DNA of 64,000 nucleotides from Microstegium vimineum. Its lineage: Eukaryota; Streptophyta; Magnoliopsida; Poales; Poaceae. The stretch spans positions 39,067,255 to 39,131,254 of the forward strand of contig CM039119.1 in the NCBI GenBank assembly GCA_022036555.1, in the 5' to 3' direction. The translations under genes and the position numbers were made by a program. A model generated the notes under the pieces. That model was not told where the DNA came from. It saw only the letters and a program-made list of their open reading frames with translations, and did not search any database. Shown one piece after another: positions 22,378-32,934 of the stretch (within the stretch, counting starts at the first letter, position 1; the number at the start of each line of letters is the position of its first letter).

Positions 22378-23309
22378 TGGATCAGTTCGCCGATGATGGA
22401 AAATTGGGGCAGGGCTTCACGTCTGCCGATGATTTGCTCGAAATCGACATCGGTGATGGTAGTAAACCTAGGCCTACTTTTATTAGTGCTAAGTTAGATT
22501 CCCAATGTAAGCAACAGTTAATTGATTTATTAAAAGAGAATAAAGATTGTTTTGCTTGGGATTATACAGAGATGCCTGGTTTAGACCAATCGATAGTTGA
22601 ACATCGGTTACCCATCAAGTCTGGTTTTCAGCCACATCGGCAGCCGGCACGCCGATGCAATCCTACTATCTTACCCGATATTAAGGCTGAGATTACCAAG
22701 TTGATCGAGGCTGCATTTATCCGGCAATGCCGATATGCCGATTGGATTTCTAATGTGGTTCCTGTGTATAAAAAGAATGGAAAACTTCATGTTTGCATTG
22801 ATTTCAGGAATCTGAACAAGGCTACGCCGATGGGTGGTTACCCGATGCCCGTTGCCGATCTGCTGATCGATGCTGCTGCTGGGCACCAAATTATTAGCTT
22901 TATGGATGGCAATGCTGGGTATAATCAGATATTCATGGCTGAAGAAGACATATCCAAGACTGCTTTCCGATGTCCAGTTCACGTTGGCTTATTTGAATGG
23001 GTAGTCATGACTTTTGGCTTGAAGAATGCCGGCGCTACTTATCAGAGGGCAATGAATTTTATCTTTCATAAGTATATCGGCACCATAGTTGAAATCTACA
23101 TCGATGACGTGGTGGTTAAGTCTGAAGACTTCAAAAAGCATCTTGCCGATTTGCGGAAAATATTGGAGTGCACGAGGGAGCATGGGTTGAAGATGAATCC
23201 TATCAAGTGTGCGTTTGGCGTATCGGCAGGGCAGTTTCTGGGCTTCATGGTGCATCGGAGAGGCATTGAAATCGGCAGAAAAAAACTATTGATGCTATTA
23301 ACAAGGTAG
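22377..23309 (+). pseudogene. pol: Reverse transcriptase of element B
   Basis: RNA-dependent DNA polymerase. Conserved blocks are visible in order: FIRQCRYADWISNVVPVYKK, CIDFRNLNKAT, FMDGNAGYNQI, FRCPVHVGLFEWVVMTFGLK, NAGATYQRAMN, and the catalytic YIDDVV (about 23096-23113), then GFMVHRRGIE. The frame opens with ATG at 22377 overlapping the protease stop. It breaks in an A-rich run at about 23278-23285 (an extra A), after which the reading continues in the next frame as the connection to RNase H. This break is the only reason I call it a pseudogene. Confidence 0.9.
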
Positions 23310-23929
23310 TTGCTCCCGCAAACAAGACTGAGTTACAGTCTCTGATCGGCAAGATTAATTTCATTAGAAGATTTATATCCAATCTGTCTGGTAAGATTAA
23401 ATCTTTTAGTCCTCTGTTAAAGTTGAAAGCCGATCAAGAGTTTATATGGAGAGAAGAGCAGCAGACAGCCTTAGAAGAGATTAAAAAATACTTGGTAAAT
23501 CCTCCAGTCTTAGTTCCACCTCAACACGGGAAGCCTTTCAGGTTATATTTGTCTGCCGATGACGGCGTTATCGGATCAGCCTTAATTCAAGAGTTTGAGG
23601 AGAAGGAGCGTGTAATATATTACCTGAGCAGAAGGTTGGTGGATGCTGAAACCAGATATTCGGCCATAGAAAGATTGTGCTTATGTTTATACTTCTCTTG
23701 CATCAAATTAAGACACTATTTACTGTCGGCCGAATGCACTGTTGTTTGCAAAGATGATGTGGTCAAGTACATGCTGTCAATGCCGATTTTGAGTGGACGA
23801 ATCGGTAAGTGGATTCTAGCGCTATCAGAGTTTGACCTAAGGTATGAATCGGCAAAGGCTGTTAAAGGTCAGGTGATGGCCGATTTTGTCACTCAGCACT
23901 GCAATATGGTGAGTTTTGTTGAAATTGCT
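23310..23929 (+). CDS. RNase H domain of element B pol
   Basis: It degrades the RNA strand of the RNA:DNA hybrid. It reads in the frame after the A-run break: INFIRRFISNLSGK, EFIWREEQQTALEEIK, LYLSADDGVIGSALIQ, YYLSRRLVDAETRYSAIE, KLRHYLLSAE and ILSGRIGKWILALSEFDL. These are the usual Ty3/gypsy connection and RNase H blocks. No stop within this stretch. Confidence 0.85.
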
Positions 23930-24330
23930 CCTTGGGCTCTGTTCTTTGATGGGTCTACGTGCAAGGATGGAGCAGGTATCGGTATTCTGTTGATTTCACC
24001 CGAGGACAGAGGTATGAGATTTCATTGCCGATTGTTGCTACTTCGACAAACAATCAGGCTGAGTACCAGGCTTTGCTTAAGGGGTTGGAACTACTCAGGG
24101 AGGTGCGTGCCGATGCTGTTGAAATCTTCGGTGATTCCATGTTGGTGATTAATCAGTTGATCGGGATATATGAGTGCCGAAGTGAAGTGCTAATTGCAGC
24201 CCATGAGAGGTGTTTGCAGTTGTTAAAGGAGTTCAAAGAATACCGCCTTGAACACATTCCAAGGTTGCATAATGAAGAGGCCAATCGGTTAGCACAGAAT
24301 GCTTCAAGATATCAGCCGATTCAAGAAATC
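23930..24330 (+). pseudogene. Second (plant-type) RNase H of element B pol
   Basis: WALFFDGSTCKDGAGIGILL, then NNQAEYQALLKGLELL, IFGDSMLVINQL and HNEEANRLAQNAS are the blocks of the additional RNase H acquired by the Tat lineage, with acidic residues at the expected places (D in FFDGS, E in AEY, D in GDS). A one-base shift occurs around 24000-24010 (after LLISPEDRG), so the domain straddles two frames. Confidence 0.85.
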
Positions 24331-25614
24331 GTGACATCGGTAACGGTTGCCGATGACTGGAAAAAGGAGATTGCCGATTATCTGAGGGATCCGTCCAGGA
24401 AAGTTGGAAGGCGTCTAAGGTTCCAAGCCACTAAGTATGTGCTCCTTGATAATGAGTTGTATTATCGGACAATTGATGGGGTTTTGCTTAGATGTCTTGG
24501 CAAAGAGGAATCAAAAGAGTTGATGGGTGAAATCCATGAAGGTGTATGTGGAGCACATCAATCGGCATTCAAGATGAAGTGGATGATTAGGCGGAATGGA
24601 TATTATTGGCCAACGATCCTGGAGGATTGCTTCAATTATTTCAAAGGGTGCCAGGACTGTCAGAAGTTCGGTAATGTGCAAAGGGCACCTGCATCCGCAA
24701 TGAATCCTATAATCAAGCCTTGGCCATTTAGAGGATGGGCTATTGATCTCATCGGCCAGATTTATCCGCCGTCGAGCAAGGGACACAAGTTCATACTTGT
24801 TGCTACCAATTACTTCACCAAATGGGTTGAGGCAATCCCGTTGAAGAAGGTGACATCGACAAACATGGTGGATTTTGTTAAGGAGCACATCGTTTACCGA
24901 TTTGGTATTCCTCAGACCATTACTACCGATCAAGGGACCATGTTCACATCGGGAGAGTTTGATGACTTTGCTGCTAGCATGGGTTTCAAGGTGTTAAATT
25001 CTTCTCCTTATTACGCTCAAGCTAATGGTCAAGCCGAAGCGACTAATAAAGGAGTCATTAAGCTTATAAAGCGCAAGATTGAAGAAAACCCTAGGAGGTG
25101 GCACATGGTATTAAACGAAGCTTTATGGTCATATCGGATGGCTTGTCATGGTGCAACCAAGGTCTCGCCGTATCAGTTGGTTTATGGACACGATGCTGTC
25201 CTACCTTGGGAAATTAAAACTGGTTCTAGGCGATTATCTTTTCAGGATCAGTTGACGACCGATGATTATATTACTCTGATGAAGGATGAGTTAGAAGATT
25301 TGGCAGGTCATCGGTTAAGAGCATTAATTAGTATTGAAGAGAATAAGAAGAGGGTTGCCCGATGGTATGATAAGAAAGTAAAGGTAAAGGAATTTGCCGA
25401 TGGCGATTTGGTTTGGAAGTTGATTTTACCGATTGGGACTAAGAGCTCTAAATTTGGAAAGTAGTCCCCTAATTGGGAAGGTCCTTATCGGATAAAGCAG
25501 TCTGCTCCTGGCAATGCGTACATTTTGGAAACTCTCGAGGGAGTGGCACTTTCTAGAGCGATCAATGGCAAATACTTAAAGAGATATTACCATAGCATAT
25601 GGGTAGATGCATAG
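24331..25614 (+). pseudogene. Integrase of element B
   Basis: It inserts the cDNA into chromosomes. The HHCC zinc-binding domain is EIHEGVCGAHQS with CQDC 40 residues on (24530-24665). The catalytic DDE triad shows as D in WAIDLIGQI, D in TTDQGTMF, and E in NGQAEATNKG. The C-terminal part has RVARWYDKKVK, DGDLVWKLILPIG and, after an in-frame TAG at 25462, WEGPYRIKQ to the stop at 25612-25614. There is no chromodomain-like extension, in keeping with a non-chromoviral lineage. It faces the antisense cargo gene, whose stop is 117 bp away. Confidence 0.9.
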
Positions 25615-25731
25615 TGTTCAGTCGAATACCGATGAAAAGAAAAGTTATGAAAACATCGGTAAAAACAAACTAGCGTTATATTACAAGACAAGATCAAGTA
25701 TCAGGCTACATTCTTGCCGATACAACAGACA

Positions 25732-28700
25732 TTAGAATAAGGAGTGGATAACGTTTATCGCACGCAGGCGAATTTGATCTATTTCGTCTATCTCCTTGGC
25801 GTCAGCATCGGCAGAGCCCTCAACTGGCTTGATTTTCTTCTTCCACGAGATGGCTTGCCGAGCGTACTGATCCCTTTCTTGCTGTAAAGCACCGATGGAG
25901 TCGGACAATTGGGTCTTTTGTTGATTAGCAGCCGTCAGACCCCCTTCAACCTTTTGCAGCTCTGTCAGCAGCTCCTCCTTCCTTGCCGACAGTCAAGAGA
26001 TTTCCTGGTCAAGGTTGCCGATGGAAACTTTGGCTTGACCGATGCTTCTGTGTTTCTCATCGGCAAGGCGTTTAAATTTGAGCTTCTTTTCCCTCGCTCT
26101 TGGCTTGGGCCGCTCTATCGGCAATGCGACGAGTAAGCCTCTGGTACTGGATCTGTTTGATATCAATAGAAGCTGCCTGGAGGAGGGTTTCTGCTGCATC
26201 GGCGGAAAGATGGCTTTGGATATCTTTGAATATAATCCTTGCCGCCGATGAGTCCTGGACGAGTTGAGAGGTGCCTTGCAGCAGTAAGGAGAGCAATTCT
26301 TCAAGTCTGGACTTGACTTCTGCCGATAGAGCTGGGGTGGAGCTTTCCTCTTCATTGTCATCAGGGACGTTGACGGCAAAAGAAAATAGGCTGTCCGCTT
26401 GAAGGCGGCCTTGACGCTCGTCTTCGTTCTAAAGGTTCAAGCTGTAGGAGAAGAGGCTGTCTGGGGAGTCTTGGGCCTGAAAACAGAGGTTAAAATATGC
26501 CGATTGTAAAACTATAAGTTTTAAGGTGATCGACTTACCGTCTTGAAGCGGATCTCCTGCCTGGGACTTGGCATACTGGATGGTCCAGGTTCATCCTGAA
26601 CATCGGCAGCGGATGCCGATGACTGGGCCCTTGTTGGAGAGACAGCCGACGCCGCTGGTGCTGGTATGGTTGTAGCCGGCGTCGCCTCCGATGTAGTGGC
26701 AGTTTCTTGTGGTAGTTCCGTTCTGACATCGGGGACTTGGGTCGATGGTGCCGATGCCGACGTCGCTGCTGCTGCGGAAGGTTGAGTTCCTTCGCCGGGG
26801 ACGTGAGTCGATGGTACCGATGCCGATGTCGCTGCTGCTGCAGGAGTTTCTTCATTCAGCGCGGCCGATACCGATGCCGATGCCGCTTCGGTCGTCGCAG
26901 CAGCTGCTATCTCCTGGCCGGGGGCGTTATCCATTGGTTGGTCAGGTACAGAAACCGATGGAGGTTCTGCCGAGTACCCGCCGGCAGGTAGTGCGACTGG
27001 AGCTAGAAGCAGTCTTGCTGGCGATGCATCGGCAGCTGATGGTGCAGTTGGAGCCGACGGTGGGGGAGAAGCTAGCCTCAAGCGCCTCTTCTTCGTCGGC
27101 GCAGCAGCAGGGGAGCCAACCCGCTTGGATGAAGATCGGGGGGCATCAGCAGCCGGACTGGAAGGCGTTGGCCTGCTGGAAGCAGATGCCGATGACCATA
27201 GTGCCTGAAAATACAAAGTTATGCAAGATAAAATGTTGCCGATGAAACAGCACGTGATCGGTACAAGTAAAGATGAGTTTACTGCATAAATTTGCGTCAA
27301 GGCAATAGCGGCAGCCGATGTAGCCTGAGCTGTTGTAGGCGTCGGCGTAGGTACCTGTTGAGGCGTGATGGCAGCCAACGTCGGAGCTTTGTTGCCGATG
27401 ATCGATACAGGGCCCATTATCCGAAGATTAAATGGCCTACCACTGTTGCTTGTTGTGGGAACTGGATCATCGGCCTGTCAAGTACAAAGGTGCAAAGGAG
27501 TTAAGTGTTGATACCGATGACAAATAAAGTAATGAAAGTGCATCGGATAGCAGACTTACTGCGTCGTCAGGGATGACGTAATTGGCGTCGATCAGATGCC
27601 GATAATAATGTGAAGACTTGACGAGTAGCTGGCACTTCCATTCTTGCCACCAAGACTTGAATTCGTTGGTGATGAAGGAGGTTGGCGACCAGGAGGACAA
27701 GTCAAGGTCCGACAGATCGGCATCGGCAGGAAGGCTGATGACTTTATTCCAATCCAAATTGCTGGAGATTGCCTGCCTAGGCCTTACTACCCTAGAGTAG
27801 CACAGCTTGATCGGTAGTTGGCCAAAAGCCAGTTGTCTCGCCGCTGCCGATGGATAGTAAAATTCATAGGATGGTGGAGTGTTCTTCCCAGATCCAAAGA
27901 TATTCACTGGGATGGCTCGGGGAGTAATGCTGGCCCTCATAATTGCTTGGTTTTCGGGCAGGTTCATATCGGTCAAGTTGAACAGCAACGAGAACTGGTT
28001 GTGTTCATTAAGATACGGCCACCAAGCCCGTTCCGATGAGGGGAGTCCGTTGTAGAACTTCTGGAAATAGTAACCGAAGTGCTCTACATCGGCATCGGTA
28101 CCTGGCAGCGTTATGACGGCTTCTCCAAAGTTAAGCGGAGCTCGAGTTGCCGATTCATCATCATCGTATCGGTAATCTTCTGATATGTCCCTCGGGAATT
28201 GTTGGGCAAATAGATCAAACCCAAGAGCCTTGTGCATATGTGCATTCAACCAGAGATTAACAAACCACCAGGGGCCTCCGAGATTGCCGATGGGCTCTCC
28301 TAGCAGTAGCTTGTTGGATACTTGATGAAGCAATCGGTAAACCGATCCGAGGAGATACCTGCCTAAAGGGAGCCTTGTGCCGTTGGCAAGCAGTTCGGCC
28401 GCAGGGAGGTGCATGGTGGTCGGGCCGATGGTTTTGCCACAGAAGACAAACTTTTCCAACCACATGTTTAAGAAGATGGCATGCTCCCGTTGGGTTACCG
28501 ATCCGGTTTTCTGGTGTTCCTGAATGTAACCTGTCCAGCCGCCGATACTACGGGTGTTCACTTTGTACTCAGCTTTTCTGTTGAAGAGGCTAAGTGTATC
28601 GGCAGAGGTGATATCCAAGCCAGTTAGCATGTAGACATCGGCAAGGGTGGAAGTAGCCGGTCCATGCCTGAAGAGGAAAGCGTTCATGCTGTCGGACCAG

Positions 28701-29160
28701 AAATATGAAGCTGCTATCATCAAGTTCTCATTCCTCTCTGCATCGGCAATTGAGAGCCTAATGCATTGATCTAAGTCACGCTCCTGCCAGTATACTTGCT
28801 GTGACCTGGCCAACCTCAAGAACCAGTTTTTCCATCCTTTGGTGTGCTTAGGTCATGAGCGGAATGTATCCTTCCACAGTCCTAGATCAAAGCTCTCAGA
28901 TCTAAGCGGTATCCGGTTGATTTCTGCGTTGATGATGGAGGTGGGGTCTGGATTGCCCATTGGGCCTAGGCAACTAAGACTGGAACCAGCGAGGGGGATG
29001 ATCACTTTGTTGTACAGTTCCTAGGGTTCGAAGAAGAAGGGACGAATCAGAAAGAAGAATGGGGATAAAACCAGGCTTTTGCAGGGAAAAGAACTATGCA
29101 GAAAGGTTAAATTAGGTGGAGGATGAGCCTTACCTTCGGGATGTCGACCTGGATCGCCAT
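25732..29160 (-). pseudogene. Antisense five-exon PMD/coiled-coil cargo gene of element B
   Basis: The inferred exons, all ending in phase 0, are 29160-29134, 29020-27560, 27474-27283, 27204-26539 and 26476-25732. Donors are GTAAGG, GTAAGT, GTAAAC and GTAAGT; acceptors are CTAG or CAG after pyrimidines. Total about 1030 codons. Exon 2 holds the plant mobile domain-like block: LMIAASYFWSDSMNAFLF, GLDIT, LGRYLLGSVYRLLHQV, GGPWWFVNLWLNAHM. PMD proteins occur as host genes (MAIN-like family) and in transposons; the biochemical role is not established. Exons 3-4 encode an A/P/S-rich linker with a basic patch (PTKKRRLR). Exon 5 encodes a coiled coil. Damage: TGA at 28855-28853 (CGA expected), a TAG and a TGA plus one frameshift in exon 5. 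It is oriented against pol, and the gene type recurs in elements A and F. Confidence 0.8.
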
Positions 29161-29574
29161 TTGGAGTTAGAGAGATGGTTCGTCCTTAGATTGCGAAGGG
29201 GTACTGTTGCTCGAGCTTGTGTTCTTGAGAGCAGCCGGAGGTTGAAGACGAAGGCAGGAAGGTGAAAGTGAAAATGGGCTCGGGTAAAAGGCAGTGTGGA
29301 TCCCGGTAACTTTTATAATCCTGTTCAGGGGTATTTTGGGGTTCTGTTATACACTGTGCAGGAATGTAGAGAGGCCCGCGGTAGATACGCGCGGTGATCG
29401 AGGTGGTCTGTAACTGTTCGTGCTACAATCGAGGGATTTTATTATTAAATTGCAGTTCCACACGCGGGGATCGAGGAAACCGTACGCCTATCTCGGGGGT
29501 AACGGCTACATCAACGGCTACAGTGGAGAGAATTTTGGCACGTAAAGTTATACGCTCCGAAACTGGGGGGCATG
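29161..29574. other. Cargo-gene leader and 3' untranslated segment, ending in polypurine tract
   Basis: Between the cargo ATG and the 3' LTR. The last 14 bases (29561-29574, AACTGGGGGGCATG) directly precede the LTR and serve as the polypurine tract that primes plus-strand DNA. A related GGGGGCATG sits at the same place in element F. Confidence 0.7.
29310..29320 (-). promoter_or_regulatory. Candidate TATA box of the antisense cargo gene
   Basis: GATTATAAAAG on the minus strand, about 150 bp upstream of the ATG at 29160, followed by a C/T-rich leader (CACTTTCACCTTCCTGCC). It lies between the gene and the 3' LTR, so the gene would carry its own core promoter inside the element. Confidence 0.5.
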
Positions 29575-30673
29575 TGTTGACACCGTTTTTCGACACGTGT
29601 CAAATGGGTTGAAGCTTGACTGGTCAATGACCGTTCTCCATCGGTATCGGTAAAGTATGAGCCAATATTGCTGATGGAAGAATGCTGCAAAAGGCCAAGT
29701 GTGTTGCCGATGGAGGCTGGGTGATCTTTGCCGACAAAGGTTAATTGGTGGTCTTGCCGATTGCCGATGAGCTGCTATTGCCGATTGCCGATAAAGGGGC
29801 CTTGCCAATTGCCGATAAAGGCTCGTTGCCGATTGCCGATGGAAGATGGTTGCCGATTACCGATAAGGCTCATTGCCGATTGCCGACGAAGAGATGCTGC
29901 CGATTGCTGATCGGGAAAATATTGCCGATGCCGATGGGCGTGACTTAGCACTTGGCGGTAGCGGAGGGTTACAAGTGGCCAAAGAAGGAAGGTGCGGATT
30001 AAAGGGATCTGCCGATGGAAAGTTTCCATCGAGAAGAAGTATAAGGAAACTGGTGTTCTGTGCCAGTATTATTATAGTAGTTTGAGTCTGACTCTTGCAT
30101 GAGTCATTTATTTTCCATTAAAATAGGTGTGTTTGTTTAGAAAATAAATATTATTATCCGGCTCCTGCGCGAGTCAGTTTCCTTTAAAGTAGGAGTTTGC
30201 TTTAGGAAGGGTATGTGTCGTGTCCTTGTACAACTCTCCATGCAGGAGTATAAATATGTGCCCGAGGGCTATGGGAGAATCAATCTAATTCAAAAACAAA
30301 CCAATTCTACTTTTTATCCTACTTTTATCGCAATTTACCCTTTCTTATGCATTAGTTATAGCTTTAACGAGTTCTTCAAGCTTTCGACGGGCTGCATCAC
30401 CTTGATCTCCGTCAAATCCTTGCTAGTTCCGCTTGGGAGTACCTCTAGGCTTTGGCAATCCGGGCGCATCGCTGTTTGCCTCGTCTAGCTCTGCTGTAGT
30501 TATCCTTGATCAATCTGAGCCTTGACGTCCGGGCGCATCGCTGTCGTCTCGTTCAGTTTGTCATAGTTATCATCCTTTTCGATTGATTGGTCAAATCGAC
30601 TGGCACGCCCTCGACATCGAGCTTTGGGTAATAGCCCGAGGTGTTCACAGATCTGACGCTTTTTGTGTCAACA
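29575..30673 (+). repeat. 3' LTR of element B
   Basis: 1099 bp, TGTTGACA to TGTCAACA, four transitions from the 5' LTR, all in the first 102 bases. TATA box at 30249-30256. It is followed directly by a second copy of the gag leader, not by chromosomal flank. Confidence 0.95.
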
Positions 30674-31103
30674 CCTCTTTTGGCATGCTCGGTGGGACCT
30701 GATGATACAAATCCACACATCCGGCATGGCTGATCACGCCGATGTTAACCAGAGGAATGTCATTGAAGTGTCTAAGGCCGATCTGAAAGACGATCAGAAG
30801 CAGGCCATGGAGCGGGCTATGGAGGAGTACAAACAGTTGTATCTCAAATCCTTCAGCCTCAGCAGGAGTGGCGAAGCAATCCAGAAGCAGGATCCGCTGT
30901 TGCCACGACAGGTCACGTACGACGCCAACCCTGGTAAGCTACAAGAGATGGTTAACGCCGCTGTAAGTCAAGCTTTAATTAACCACTCTAACGTGCTGTC
31001 CAATACTGTCTACAATGCTGTCGCACAAACATTCAAAGAAGGACATGCACCGCGATATGTCGGTCCAATACTGTCTACAATGCTGTCGCACAAACATTCA
31101 AAG
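30674..31103 (+). mobile_element. Truncated second internal region (tandem partial element B)
   Basis: 30674-31063 repeats 18562-18951 of element B, including the primer site and gag start at 30726, with identical translation to ...HAPRYVGP. It then breaks into a 40-bp duplication of its own sequence (30999-31038 repeated at 31064-31103) and stops. With the left part this forms LTR-internal-LTR-internal, as expected from unequal recombination between LTRs of two copies, followed by a deletion. Confidence 0.85.
30999..31103. repeat. 40-bp direct duplication at the deletion junction
   Basis: TCCAATACTGTCTACAATGC and the next 20 bases occur at 30999-31038 and 31064-31103. In element B the sequence after GTCGGTCCA is GCGTACC; here TCCA is instead joined back to the upstream TCCAATACTG. 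The four-base TCCA is the microhomology. Confidence 0.9.
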
Positions 31104-31489
31104 ACTTCTCCGTATTAACGTTCTAAAGTACGAATCATTTTGCAGTTTTTCCAAGCAAACCTTGCCGTCCATGTGATCCAAGAGACTCTTGAGAGAATAT
31201 CCAAAGCATCTCCGTTCATCTACTACAGTATGTTGCTTCCTTCGAAGATGCCATGTTGAAAGAATCAATCATATCAAATGTCCTTGACTTGGCGATAGGT
31301 GAGCAGAGAGATATGTCTTAACAAAGCAAGTGGTCACTCACATCCATATGACACCTTGTTAAACTCAAATAATTGAGATGAAAAGTTGTTGTTTGACATG
31401 CATGGCTTATCATATCAGGGCATAAGCTATAAGATGGAGCCGCTACTTGGTCAAACGAGGCTATATAATACAACGTACACTCTCCGTTC
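31104..31489. other. Flank of tandem element B, no feature seen
   Basis: Unassigned sequence. It is not the right half of the hAT repeat at 17274-17462, so chromosomal flank was lost with the deletion. Confidence 0.4.
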
Positions 31490-31752
31490 TTGTTATTTAC
31501 TCTGATTCCTCTTCTTTGAATAAATAGATTTTTAAAGTTATTTTCAGTTCTTTAACTAAATCTCTATAAAAAATATATTAAGATTTATAATATCAAATTA
31601 GCATCGTTAGATTTATTATAGAATATATTTTCATATGATGTTTATTTTATGTCATATATGTTATTATTTATTTTTATAAAGTTAGTTAAGATTAAAAGAG
31701 TTTGACTGACACGAATTTTAGAAGTTAATTTATTAAGAAATAAAGGGACTAT
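31490..31752. repeat. Stowaway-like MITE (degenerate)
   Basis: CTCTCCGTTCTTGTTATTTA at the left and, in reverse, AGTCCCTTTATTTCTTAATA at the right resemble the CTCCGTTC/CCCTTTATTT class of inverted termini. The centre is AT-rich. Confidence 0.4.
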
Positions 31753-31928
31753 TTTATAAACTAATTAATTTGATTGGCTACGGCAAAATTGTGACCTCGC
31801 ATGGTGCAATTTCTCAAATATTTTATGATTATTTGTTAAGACATAAAAGATCAATATACGATGGCAAGAGAGAGAGAGATGTTATAGACTTATAGGACGT
31901 GTCAACATTTGAACTATGTTGTCATCAA

Positions 31929-32096
31929 AGCCTTGTTTGGTAGAGCTCCAAGAAGCCACAACTCTGGCTCTCCTTTTTTCGTTGAAAAACAGCTCCAAAC
32001 GGCTACTCCTAAACCATTTGGTTGGACTCCTCCATATATAAGAGCTAGAGCTAGAGTTGAAGAGGAGCCCTACCAAATAGGGTCTAATCCCTCTCA
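31929..32096. repeat. Small MITE with TTTGGTAGAGCTCC termini
   Basis: TGTTTGGTAGAGCTCC at the left and GGAGCCCTACCAAATAGGG at the right are inverted partners. The interior holds AGAGCTAGAGCTAGAG. This terminus type is common among grass Tourist/hAT-like MITEs. Confidence 0.6.
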
Positions 32097-32339
32097 GTGC
32101 AGCAAGATGGTTGTGGCATAGAGAGAAGTTAATCGCATTAGGAAGTCCCGCCGCCACCTTCAACATTTTAATTAGCATTATGTGCTCTACTAGTCCATGT
32201 GTGCATAAATTATAAATCATCCATTGTTTATTCCACTATTACGACCCGGCTATAGAGATGACCAGTAAACATGTTTAGAGGTGGCCGCAACCTCAAGCTT
32301 CGTGTGTACCTCCCCTTAGCCACTCTACCTCCAAAGTCA

Positions 32340-32900
32340 CTTGCGACTAAAGAGTAAATACATTCCTTTTGTATCCACTAAACTTTGAAGTGAATATTTG
32401 GTACCCTAAACGAATTTAAATGAAAATGTTTTAACTGCAAAGTTGTAGATATTGTTGAGTACTACAATTTTGGTTTCAACCATTTCTCCTTCTGAGGTTG
32501 TGCAATTTCGAAATGTAACCAAAGTAAACAAAAATTTTCTTTGACAAATGATTTCAAAGAAAAAATTTATCAACTAAAGAGTTGTATAGAACTTCAAGAT
32601 CTACAACTTTGGTTTGTATCATTTCTCCATCCAAGGCTACATGACATTTTGAATCTCAAAATTTGAGGACTTCAAACTAAACTTTTGGGACTATAGATTA
32701 TTTAAACTACAATGTTTTGGATCTTTTTGAAATCTATAACTTTGGGTTTTCTCATTTCTACACCTAAGTCATTTGAAAATTCAAAAAGTTGAATTTCAAA
32801 ACATGAGATCAAGGCTTCACATCCGAAAAGTCATCTTGTTATTTGATGTAAGAATAATTTGATACTTCACATTGAATGACCCATAAGGATTGATTAATTA
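32340..32900. repeat. Unclassified dispersed repeat with AAAGTTGTAGATNTT words
   Basis: Variants of GTTGTAGAT and CTACAA(C/T)TTTGGTTT alternate with CATTTCTCCNTC roughly every 100 bases. It looks like part of a large noncoding repeat. No coding seen. Confidence 0.35.
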
Positions 32901-32934
32901 GGTCCTCAATTTTAACAAAAGTACTTGCTTCTTC

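Larger units (their letters stand above)
17463..30673 (+). mobile_element. Element B: Tat/Retand-type Ty3/gypsy retrotransposon with antisense cargo gene
   Basis: Two 1099-bp LTRs (17463-18561 and 29575-30673) have TGTTGACA...TGTCAACA ends. Between them lie a primer-site-like sequence, gag, aspartic protease, RT, RNase H, a second plant-type RNase H, integrase, an antisense intron-bearing gene, and a polypurine tract. Protease-RT-RH-second RH-integrase order is diagnostic of Ty3/gypsy, and the extra RNase H is typical of the Tat lineage. The LTRs differ at only four positions (17473, 17533, 17560, 17564 and partners), so insertion is recent. Even so, gag, pol and cargo carry several stops and frameshifts. 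The left five bases are TTCGT (17458-17462). No right copy is present, because a second partial internal region follows the right LTR. Confidence 0.9.

Noticed and set aside
25993..26379. Minus-strand 128-codon frame as a separate gene
   Set aside because: It is a shifted reading of cargo exon 5; the homologous frame in element A is a different one and continuous.
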